In this document: piece after piece, positions 1 to 5,258 of the stretch
How the letters are laid out: every line of letters begins with the position of its first letter
Position numbering within the stretch: the stretch's first letter is position 1
NCBI GenBank assembly: GCA_030152105.1
Contig: JASLIH010000514.1
Location: 1 to 20,997, forward strand
DNA: 20,997 nt
Direction: 5' to 3'
Source of the DNA: Actinomycetes bacterium
Lineage (GTDB): Bacteria; Actinomycetota; CALGFH01
Notes under the pieces: generated by a model
The model's input: the letters and a program-made list of their open reading frames with translations, nothing else
Database searches by the model: none
Told to the model about the DNA's origin: nothing
Program-made: the position numbers and the translations under genes

Positions 1-807
1 GCCGAAGCGCCCGTACATGCGCACGGCGGCCAGGCCGGGGGCCAGGCGGACCTCCAGACGATGCCCGGCCGCCTTGAGCCGGCCGGCCAGGGCGACGTCC
101 TCGACCAGCGACCCGGCCACGGCCTCGAACCCGCCCACGGCGTCGTAGGCGTCCCGCCTGACCAGCAGGCACTGCCCGGACAGGAAGGCGGCCGGTCGGC
201 CCGGGTCGGCGACCGCGTCGAGGTCGAGCCGCTCGGCCACGGCCAGGCCCAGGTCGGGCAGGAGCAGCTCCTCCCACCAGGTGCGGGTCGCCTGCCTGGC
301 CAGTGGGCTGCCCGCCGCCGCCCCGGCGGCCAGGCAGGCCGCCAGCAGCCGCGACAGGGCCTCGGGGGCGAGGACCACGTCGGCGTCGACGAAGGCCAGC
401 CACCGCCCGGCCGTCGCCACGCGTGCCCCGTGGGCGCAGGCCGCCGCCTTCCCGGCAACGCCGGGTCGCGGCGCCGGGGCCGCCTCGACCCGCGCCCCGG
501 TCCGAGCTGCTTCGGTCGCGGTCCCGTCGGCGGACCCGTCGTCCACCACCACCACCTCGGCCACGGCCGCGTCCTGGGCCAGCAGCGCGGCCACGCACGC
601 CCCGACCCGCCCCGCCTCGTCCCGGGCCGGCACGACCACACTCACCGTCTCACCGAACGCCCCCGGGTCGCCCGGCCCGAGCCGGTGCCCGCCTCGTCCG
701 GCCCGCCCCAGCCGTGCCAGGCTGTTGACCCCGGCGGCCAGCCCGGCCACCCCGGCCAGGACGGCGACCAGCTCCCGAGCGTTCGTGCGCGGGGAGGTTG
801 TGGACAA
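1..807 (-). CDS. Family 2 glycosyltransferase, membrane-associated (3' end outside window)
   Basis: The frame is open from about 807 down to base 1, so the C-terminal part is missing. The 269 visible residues have one hydrophobic helix (about 13-30), then a GT-A fold start: VVVPARDEA (58-65), the nucleotide-binding DDGSADGT (89-96) and the metal-binding DAD (141-143). Further on come WWEELLLP, FLSGQCLLVRR and GGFEAV..LVEDVALA, where the ED is the usual acceptor or catalytic-base region. By family knowledge it transfers a sugar from a nucleotide-sugar to a lipid or polyprenyl-type acceptor at the membrane; the CrtQ/HpnB-like layout (N-terminal helix, WW, SGQ, EDV) suits a carotenoid or hopanoid glycosyltransferase, but the acceptor is inferred only from the nearby isoprenoid genes. 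The start is probably TTG at 807, with an AGGAG-type site about 9 bases upstream; CTG at 810 is possible. It is divergent from the CDP-alcohol phosphatidyltransferase. Confidence 0.85.
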   Translation of the reverse strand, partial: MSTTSPRTNARELVAVLAGVAGLAAGVNSLARLGRAGRGGHRLGPGDPGAFGETVSVVVPARDEAGRVGACVAALLAQDAAVAEVVVVDDGSADGTATEAARTGARVEAAPAPRPGVAGKAAACAHGARVATAGRWLAFVDADVVLAPEALSRLLAACLAAGAAAGSPLARQATRTWWEELLLPDLGLAVAERLDLDAVADPGRPAAFLSGQCLLVRRDAYDAVGGFEAVAGSLVEDVALAGRLKAAGHRLEVRLAPGLAAVRMYGRFG

Positions 808-855
808 CAGAAGGCTCTCCTCTTGCCGGTCGGCTACGCTCCCCCACCGGGAGAC
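799..855. repeat. Two-part dispersed repeat, copy 1
   Basis: The dyad GTTGTGGACAAC (5-bp arms around GG) is followed 25 bases after its TGTGGACA core by GGCTACGCTCCCCC and CCGGGAG. The same arrangement occurs at 14368-14420. The second part can pair CTCCC with GGGAG. The first part overlaps the proposed TTG start of the glycosyltransferase and also fits an actinobacterial DnaA-box consensus (TTGTCCACA on the minus strand). Function unknown. Confidence 0.5.
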
Positions 856-888
856 CCGACGCGGGATCGGGACGTTTCAGCGCGGGTC

Positions 889-948
889 GGACGAGGGACA
901 GGCGGGCCGGGCGAGGGACAGGCGGGCCGGACAAGGGACAGGCGGGCC
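889..948. repeat. 20-bp direct tandem repeat, three units plus a fragment
   Basis: Three consecutive 20-bp units begin at 889, 909 and 929. They share the core AGGGACAGGCGGGCCGG and differ only in the two or three bases before it; a degenerate fourth unit begins at 949. The period is not a multiple of three, and the array lies upstream of the RBS of the next gene, so it is non-coding. A 20-bp period is about two helical turns, which would place repeated binding sites on one DNA face; slippage-generated variable repeats are the alternative. Confidence 0.75.
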
Positions 949-995
949 GGGCGGTGGGCTGGAGGAGCTGGGGCGGGATCGGGCTGGTGGCGGGC

Positions 996-1001
996 GGAGG
1001 G
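996..1001 (+). promoter_or_regulatory. Ribosome binding site deciding the GTG start at 1010
   Basis: GGAGGG lies 8 bases before GTG (1010) and 17 bases before the later in-frame ATG (1019), so the GTG is the better start. Confidence 0.6.
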
Positions 1002-1009
1002 CCGCTCCG

Positions 1010-1906
1010 GTGAGTGGGATGGGCCTGGTCGGGATCGGGCTGGGCGTTGGCGGCCTGGCCATCCTCGCCTGGACCGCCCTGGCGCGCACGCCGGCGCCGC
1101 GCTCCCGGCCCACCGCCCCACCCTCCCCGGGCACCACCTCACCCTTCCCAGGCACCGCCCCTCCTTCTCCGGGCGGGGGTGGCTGGACCTTCGAGGACTA
1201 CGAGGCCGGGTGGCGGGCGGCCCATCTGCTCGGGGAGGAGGCGCGACCCGGGGGGCGGCTGGCCGCCTGGTACCTGCGGCTGCCCTATGCCCTGGGGGCG
1301 CCCCTGGCCAGGGTGGGGGTGGATCCCGACCTGGTCACCCTGGCCGCCCTCTGGGTGGCGCTGGTGGCCGGGTGGACGGCGACGCTGGGGCCGGGGTGGG
1401 CGGCGGCGGCGGGCGTGCTCACCCTGGCCGCCGGGATCGCCGACTCGGTCGACGGGGCGGTGGCGGTGCTGCAGCGCCGGACCAGCGTGTTCGGGTTTGT
1501 CTGGGACTCGACCGCCGACCGGCTGGCCGACCTGGCCATGATCGCCGGGCCGGTGGCCCTGGTCGCGACCCGGGCCGGCCCCGGCTGGGGGAAGGCGGCG
1601 GTGGCCGCCGGGACGGCCGCGGCCGGGCTGCTCCTGCTGCTCGAGTACGTCCGGGCCAGGGCCCAGGCCGCCCAGGTGGCGGCCGCCTGGACGCTGGCCA
1701 CCCCGGGCGAGCGCCCGACCCGGGTGATCGTCCTCGGCCTGACCGGCCTGGCCGTCGGCGCGGCCCAGCTGGGCGGCGACGGCCTGGCAACGGCCGCCCT
1801 CGACCTCGGCTACCCCGTCGCCCTGGCCGTCCTGGCCCTGCTCGAGGCGGCCGGCTGCGCCCAGCTCCTTGTGGCCGTCCGCCATGCCACCTCGCCGCTG
1901 CGGTAG
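1010..1906 (+). CDS. CDP-alcohol phosphatidyltransferase family protein
   Basis: This is an integral membrane enzyme of 298 residues. An N-terminal hydrophobic stretch is followed by a Pro/Ser/Thr/Gly-rich linker (about residues 25-57) and then several membrane helices. The family motif D-x2-DG-x2-A-R-x8-G-x3-D-x3-D is present as DSVDGAVA..G...D...D, with the spacing intact and all four metal-binding Asp residues kept, but the usual Arg after the Ala is Val. Such enzymes exchange CMP of a CDP-lipid for an alcohol acceptor (glycerol phosphate, inositol phosphate and others); the acceptor cannot be told from the sequence. The start is set by GGAGGG 8 bases upstream of GTG; ATG at 1019 is the alternative. 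dxs follows 54 bp downstream on the same strand, so co-transcription is possible. Confidence 0.8.
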   Translation: MSGMGLVGIGLGVGGLAILAWTALARTPAPRSRPTAPPSPGTTSPFPGTAPPSPGGGGWTFEDYEAGWRAAHLLGEEARPGGRLAAWYLRLPYALGAPLARVGVDPDLVTLAALWVALVAGWTATLGPGWAAAAGVLTLAAGIADSVDGAVAVLQRRTSVFGFVWDSTADRLADLAMIAGPVALVATRAGPGWGKAAVAAGTAAAGLLLLLEYVRARAQAAQVAAAWTLATPGERPTRVIVLGLTGLAVGAAQLGGDGLATAALDLGYPVALAVLALLEAAGCAQLLVAVRHATSPLR

Positions 1907-1945
1907 GCTTCCGGGTCTCAGGAGGCGCGAACGCCCGGAACCCCA

Positions 1946-1951
1946 TATCCT
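1946..1951 (+). promoter_or_regulatory. Possible -10 element for dxs (near-leaderless)
   Basis: TATCCT (TANNNT) sits 9 bases before the dxs ATG in a short, locally A/T-richer patch. There is no Shine-Dalgarno sequence directly before the ATG; an AGGAGG at 1920-1925 is 35 bases away. A transcript starting near 1958 would be almost leaderless. No good -35 hexamer is visible, so this is tentative. Confidence 0.3.
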
Positions 1952-1960
1952 CAATTCGTC

Positions 1961-3838
1961 ATGCTGGAATCGATCAAGCAACCTGGCGACCTACGGCAGC
2001 TCAGCGGCGACCAGCTCACCGAGCTGGCCGCCGAGATCCGGGACTTCCTGGTCCGGGCGGTGGCCGTCCGGGGCGGCCACCTCGGCCCCAACCTCGGCGT
2101 CGTCGAGCTGACCATCGCCCTGCACCGGGCCCTCGACTCGCCCGTCGACCGGATCGTCTGGGACACCGGCCACCAGGCGTATGTGCACAAGCTGCTCACC
2201 GGCCGCCAGGACGACTTCGCCGGCCTGCGCACCCTCGGCGGGCTCTCCGGCTACCCGTCGCGGGCCGAGAGCCCCCACGACGTGATCGAGAACTCCCACG
2301 CCTCGACCGCCCTCGGCTACGCCCTCGGCCTGGCCGAGGCCCGCCGGGCCGGCCAGGGCGACGGCCGGGTGGTGGCGGTGGTCGGCGACGGCTCGCTCAC
2401 CGGCGGGGTCGCCCTGGAGGCGCTCAACCTGATCGGCCACCGCAAGCCCGACCTGCTGGTGATCCTCAACGACAACGGCCGCAGCTACGCCCCGACGGTC
2501 GGTGGCCTGGCCGGTCACCTGGCCCCGTTCCGGCTCCATCCCGGCTACGAGAGCCTCAAGAAGGGCGTCGAGGAGACCCTCGGCCGGGTGCCGCTGGTCG
2601 GCGAGGGCATGGTCGAGGCGGCCAAGCGGGTCAAGGAGGGGGCCAAGGCCCTGGTCGCGCCCCGGGTGGTGTTCGAGGACCTGGGCTGGCAGTACGCCGG
2701 TCCGGTCGACGGCCACGACCTGGCCGCCCTGGAGAAGGCCATCGACCACGCCAAGCGGGTCCCGGGCCCGGTCCTGCTGCACGTCATCACCCAGAAGGGC
2801 CGCGGCTACCCGCCGGCCGAGGAGCACGAGGAGGACAACCTCCACTCGCTCGGCGCCTTCGACCCCGAGACCGGGCGGGCCCTGCCGAAGTCGGGCGACG
2901 AGGTCGGCTTCACCGACGTGTTCGGCCAGGCCCTGCTGGACGAGGCCCGCCGCCACCCCGAGCTGGTCGCCATCTCGGCCGCCATGCTCGGCCCGACCAA
3001 GCTGACGGTGATGCAGCGGGAGTTCCCCGAGCGGGTCTTCGACGTCGGCATCGCCGAGCAGGTCGGGGTGACCATGGCCGCCGGCATGGCCCTGCAGGGG
3101 CTGCGGCCGGTCTGCGCCATCTACTCGACCTTCCTCCAGCGTGCCTTCGACCAGGTGATGATGGACGTCGCCCTGCACCGGCTGCCGGTGATCTTCGTGC
3201 TCGACCGGTCCGGCGTCACCGGCGAGGACGGCTCCTCCCACCACGGCGTGTACGACGTCACCTGGCTGCGGGAGATCCCCAACATGGTCATCGCCTCGCC
3301 GCGCGACGGCAACGAGCTGCGCCGGGCCGTGGCCACCGCGGTCGCCCACACCGCCGGGCCGTTCGCCATCCGGTTCCCGCGCTCGACCACGCCGAGGCTC
3401 ACCGTCTCGGGCCCGGTCCGCAAGATGAAGCTGGGCGCCTGGGACGTCCGCGCCCGCGGCCGCGACGTGCTCCTGCTCGGCCTGGGCAAGCTGGCCGTGA
3501 CCTGCGAGGAGGCGACCCGGCTGCTGAAGCAGGACGGGATCAGTGTGACCCTGGCCGACCCTCGCTGGGTCAAGCCGCTCGACCCGCGCCTTGGGGCGGT
3601 GGCCGGCGCCCACCGGCTGGTCGCCACCGTCGAGGACAACGTGCTCGCCGGCGGGTTCGGCTCGGCCGTGGCCGAGGTCCTGGCCGACGAGCAGGTGGCC
3701 ACGCCGCTGCTCCGCCTGGGCATCCCCGACCAGTTCCTGCCCCACGGCAAGCGCGAGGTCCTCCTGGCCGAGCTGGGCCTCGACGCCGTCGGCATCGCCG
3801 AGCGGGTCCGCAAGGCCCTCCACCGCCTGGAGCCCTGA
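1961..3838 (+). CDS. dxs: 1-deoxy-D-xylulose-5-phosphate synthase
   Basis: The enzyme condenses pyruvate with glyceraldehyde 3-phosphate, using thiamine diphosphate, in the first step of the MEP isoprenoid pathway in the cytoplasm. The 625-residue length is normal. Visible motifs: GGHLGPNLG (38-46), WDTGHQAYVHKLLTGR (67-82), the ThDP motif GDGSLTGG (142-149) closed by NDN (170-172), GRSYAPT as in mycobacterial DXS, the transketolase pyrimidine-domain glutamate in IAEQ (E366), DRSGVTGEDG, SSHHGVYD and a C-terminal transketolase domain with VEDNVLAGGFGSAV. ATG 1961 is the only plausible start, because an in-frame stop at 1904 is followed by no other start codon. The gene converges on crtYd (21 bp gap). 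Its product supplies precursors for the adjacent lycopene cyclase and possibly for lipid carriers used by the glycosyltransferase. Confidence 0.97.
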   Translation: MLESIKQPGDLRQLSGDQLTELAAEIRDFLVRAVAVRGGHLGPNLGVVELTIALHRALDSPVDRIVWDTGHQAYVHKLLTGRQDDFAGLRTLGGLSGYPSRAESPHDVIENSHASTALGYALGLAEARRAGQGDGRVVAVVGDGSLTGGVALEALNLIGHRKPDLLVILNDNGRSYAPTVGGLAGHLAPFRLHPGYESLKKGVEETLGRVPLVGEGMVEAAKRVKEGAKALVAPRVVFEDLGWQYAGPVDGHDLAALEKAIDHAKRVPGPVLLHVITQKGRGYPPAEEHEEDNLHSLGAFDPETGRALPKSGDEVGFTDVFGQALLDEARRHPELVAISAAMLGPTKLTVMQREFPERVFDVGIAEQVGVTMAAGMALQGLRPVCAIYSTFLQRAFDQVMMDVALHRLPVIFVLDRSGVTGEDGSSHHGVYDVTWLREIPNMVIASPRDGNELRRAVATAVAHTAGPFAIRFPRSTTPRLTVSGPVRKMKLGAWDVRARGRDVLLLGLGKLAVTCEEATRLLKQDGISVTLADPRWVKPLDPRLGAVAGAHRLVATVEDNVLAGGFGSAVAEVLADEQVATPLLRLGIPDQFLPHGKREVLLAELGLDAVGIAERVRKALHRLEP

Positions 3839-3840
3839 CC

Positions 3841-3859
3841 CGGGCCGAGGGACAGCCCG
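3841..3859. terminator. Small hairpin between convergent dxs and crtYd
   Basis: The 21-bp gap between the two stop codons contains CGGGC and GCCCG arms (about 5 bp) around a 9-base loop. There is no T tract on either side. It is a weak candidate for a bidirectional transcription barrier. Confidence 0.25.
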
Positions 3860-4168
3860 TCAGCGCTCCCCGGGTGCGGAGCCGGCGCGGCGCCAGAGGG
3901 CGATGGTGGTGGTCACCATGGCGAAGCCGAAGCCGAGGTCCTCGACAGGGGCGCAGACGATGCGGGGGCCGAGGATCTCGGCCGGGTCGTAGCTGACGAT
4001 CGGGGGGCAGGTGAGGACCCCGTTCACCAGCAGCTGGAAGGCGGCGATCACGGCCAGGGCGACCCAGTAGCGGGGGTCGCGGAACAGCCCGGTGCGCAGG
4101 ACCAGCAGCTCGAGCAGGACGGTGAGGGCGACCCCGGCCGCCGCGGCCAGGGTGTACTCGCGGATCAC
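3860..4168 (-). CDS. crtYd: Lycopene cyclase, CrtYd-type subunit
   Basis: 102 residues with three predicted membrane helices: TLAAAAGVALTVLLELLVL, YWVALAVIAAFQLLVNGVL and LGFGFAMVTTTIALW. The motif PVEDLGFGF matches the conserved P(I/L/V)E(D/E)xxF of the heterodimeric lycopene cyclase family, and NGVLTCPPIVSYDP is the family's N-G-x-L linker. Together with CrtYc it is expected to cyclise lycopene ends at the membrane (beta, or epsilon in related enzymes; ring type not predictable). The GTG start at 4168 overlaps the TGA of crtYc (GTGA), so translation is probably coupled. Actinobacteria commonly carry this split cyclase as two adjacent genes. Confidence 0.88.
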   Translation of the reverse strand: MIREYTLAAAAGVALTVLLELLVLRTGLFRDPRYWVALAVIAAFQLLVNGVLTCPPIVSYDPAEILGPRIVCAPVEDLGFGFAMVTTTIALWRRAGSAPGER

Positions 4169-4488
4169 CGGGAGGCCCTGGCCGGGAGGAGGCGGACGAC
4201 GGCCTGGTAGGTGAGGAGGGCGCAGGTCGGGACGACCACGAAGAAGACCAGCTCCTCGAGGGGGATACCGAGGAGCTCGATGCCGCTGGTGTAGGTGGAG
4301 CTGTAGCTCCAGTGGTTGCGGCGGATGGCCAGCCAGTCCCAACAACTGAAGGCCAGGAACACCGGCAGCACGGCCGCCAGCCAGCGGCGGGGTCGGCGGT
4401 AGACACCCGCCTTGAGGACCAGCTCGAGCGGCAGGGTGACGAGCAGGCAGCCGGCCATCAGGGCCAGGTAGGTGGCGCGCCCCAGCAC
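4165..4488 (-). CDS. crtYc: Lycopene cyclase, CrtYc-type subunit
   Basis: 107 residues, three predicted helices, beginning GRATYLALMAGCLLVTLPLELVL, then a W-rich FSCWDWLAIRRNHWSY, then GIELLGIPLEELVFFVVVPTCALL. The PLEELVFF motif is the hallmark acidic pair of the CrtYc/CrtYd/CarR lycopene cyclase domain. The frame is open up to an ATG at 4554, but that start would translate through a long perfect hairpin and has no RBS. GTG at 4488 has GGGAGG 4 bases upstream and gives the usual family N-terminus, so it is preferred. The crtYc-crtYd pair lies convergent to dxs and apart from any other visible carotenoid gene. Confidence 0.88.
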   Translation of the reverse strand: MLGRATYLALMAGCLLVTLPLELVLKAGVYRRPRRWLAAVLPVFLAFSCWDWLAIRRNHWSYSSTYTSGIELLGIPLEELVFFVVVPTCALLTYQAVVRLLPARASR

Positions 4489-4492
4489 CGGA

Positions 4493-4498
4493 CCTCCC
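4493..4498 (-). promoter_or_regulatory. Ribosome binding site deciding the crtYc start
   Basis: GGGAGG on the minus strand, 4 bases before GTG 4488. It argues against the longer frame starting at 4554. Confidence 0.6.
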
Positions 4499-4506
4499 GT
4501 CAAGGC

Positions 4507-4548
4507 GGTGGGCCGCCCACGGCCGCCAGCGGCCACGGGCGGCCCACC
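4507..4548 (-). terminator. Long perfect GC hairpin between the small membrane gene and crtYc
   Basis: Twelve-base perfect arms (4507-4518 and 4537-4548, GGTGGGCCGCCC and its complement) enclose a second nested inverted repeat, GGCCGC/GCGGCC (4521-4526 and 4529-4534). It begins 18 bases after the stop codon of the upstream small gene and ends 8 bases before the crtYc RBS. No T tract follows. Likely roles are a terminator or transcript-end stabiliser for the upstream genes, or a leader structure of crtYc. Confidence 0.55.
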
Positions 4549-4566
4549 GGCCACCGGTCAGACGTC

Positions 4567-4737
4567 CTAGCCAGGCAGGTCGACACCCTTGTAGTCGCGG
4601 CACTTGACGGTCTGGTTGACCTGCTGGGTGGTGTTGGGCAGGTCGATCTTGCAGTTGTTCCGCTCATACTGGATGCCGGCCCAGAACGCGGCCAGGAGCA
4701 GCAGGATCGTGATGAGCAGCGAACCACCGCGGCGCAT
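4567..4737 (-). CDS. Small single-span membrane or secreted protein, 56 residues
   Basis: Not recognised as a known family. MRRGG is followed by one hydrophobic segment (LLITILLLLAAFWAG, about residues 7-21), then a polar tail of about 35 residues with two Cys (in ERNNCK and VKCRDYK) and several Asn/Gln. The positive N-terminus suggests an N-in anchor or uncleaved signal with the tail outside, where the Cys pair could form a disulfide. GGAGG at 4742-4746, 4 bases upstream, selects ATG 4737 rather than ATG 4752. It lies 58 bp after the next gene upstream on the same strand and is followed by a strong hairpin, so it may close that transcription unit. No function can be assigned. Confidence 0.65.
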   Translation of the reverse strand: MRRGGSLLITILLLLAAFWAGIQYERNNCKIDLPNTTQQVNQTVKCRDYKGVDLPG

Positions 4738-4741
4738 GCCG

Positions 4742-4746
4742 CCTCC
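4742..4746 (-). promoter_or_regulatory. Ribosome binding site deciding the start of the 56-residue protein
   Basis: GGAGG, within a longer GGGAGGAGG, lies 4 bases before ATG 4737. The upstream ATG at 4752 overlaps this site and is unlikely to be used. Confidence 0.6.
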
Positions 4747-4795
4747 TCCCATGGGTGGGTCCGGGGGCTGGAGCCTACTACTCCAAGACCGGGCC

Positions 4796-5128
4796 TCACC
4801 CTCGGTGGCCGAAGTTCATGCCGTCGAACATCGCCTCGGTGCGCTCCATCGCCTTGGCGATCTCCGCCATGTCCTGGGCGACCTCGGTATCGACCTGGGG
4901 GAAGAGGAACTGGTTGAGGGGCTCGTTGGCCCCGACCTGGAGCCCGTACTCGTCCATGTACTCGCCGATGGCGAACTCCCAGGTGAACAGGGCCGTCGAG
5001 TCGTCGGCGGGCAGGTGCAGCCAGTAGGTGAGGTAGCGGTTGCGGGCCAGGGAGAAGGTCCGGGTGCCGTCCCGCTTCTCCTGGGCGGGGCGGAATCCGA
5101 GCAGCCCCAGCTCGTCCTCGAAGGCCAT
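4796..5128 (-). CDS. Hypothetical protein, acidic, 110 residues
   Basis: Not recognised. From ATG 5128 the protein begins AFEDELGLLGFRPAQEKRDGTRTFSLARNRYLTYWLHLP, which reads as alternating beta strands. TALFTWEFAIGEYMDEYGLQVG follows, and then an acidic helical end, VAQDMAEIAKAMERTEAMFDGM. It has no signal peptide or membrane segment, so it is probably a small cytosolic alpha/beta protein. The frame stays open to 5272, but that extension crosses the kinase promoter region and is Arg/Pro-rich like other shadow translations. ATG 5128 has only a weak GGGAGA about 12 bases upstream. It is divergent from the PASTA kinase. Confidence 0.65.
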   Translation of the reverse strand: MAFEDELGLLGFRPAQEKRDGTRTFSLARNRYLTYWLHLPADDSTALFTWEFAIGEYMDEYGLQVGANEPLNQFLFPQVDTEVAQDMAEIAKAMERTEAMFDGMNFGHRG

Positions 5129-5203
5129 GTCGGGAGCATTCTCCCGGGCCGGGCCGGGATGCGCCAGCGCTGAGCTTCCGTGCAGTTGTGGGTCGGGCCT
5201 GCT

Positions 5204-5209
5204 TAGAAT
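5204..5209 (+). promoter_or_regulatory. Possible extended -10 element for the PASTA kinase
   Basis: TAGAAT preceded by TGCT (an extended -10-like context) lies in the only A/T-richer patch between the divergent hypothetical gene and the kinase. It would give a leader of about 40 bases before TTG 5259. No clear -35 hexamer is seen. Confidence 0.35.
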
Positions 5210-5258
5210 TCTCTGCCGGCCGGTATCCGCCGGGCGGCGACCGACCCTGGGGCAGACC

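Noticed and set aside
799..807. DnaA-box-like TTGTCCACA (minus strand), with a second CTGTCCACA at 14368-14376
   Set aside because: Each fits an actinobacterial DnaA-box consensus, but they are single sites 13.5 kb apart, with no dnaA/dnaN and no A/T-rich unwinding region. Not an origin; kept only as part of the two-part repeat.
889..948. CRISPR-like repeat array
   Set aside because: The units are directly adjacent 20-mers with no unique spacers and there are no cas genes.
1937..1960. ECF-sigma-like GGAAC ... CGTC pair before dxs
   Set aside because: The implied transcription start would fall inside the dxs coding sequence after the only possible ATG, so it cannot drive full-length dxs.
1991..3823. 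A 610-residue frame antisense to dxs
   Set aside because: It lies entirely within dxs on the opposite strand and mirrors its codon pattern; no family features.
61..3996. A 1311-residue open frame on the plus strand
   Set aside because: It overlaps dxs, the CDP-alcohol phosphatidyltransferase and the minus-strand glycosyltransferase in other frames. Its translation is Arg/Pro/Gly-rich with no domain, the usual artefact of stop-poor high-G+C DNA.
4489..4554. Longer crtYc starting at ATG 4554
   Set aside because: The extra 22 residues are encoded by the strong hairpin and have no membrane or family similarity; GTG 4488 has the RBS.
5040..5258. N-terminal extension of the PASTA kinase from the upstream open frame
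   Set aside because: It would overlap the divergent hypothetical gene, includes the A/T-richer promoter-like patch, and reads as low-complexity shadow sequence; the kinase domain follows naturally from TTG 5259.
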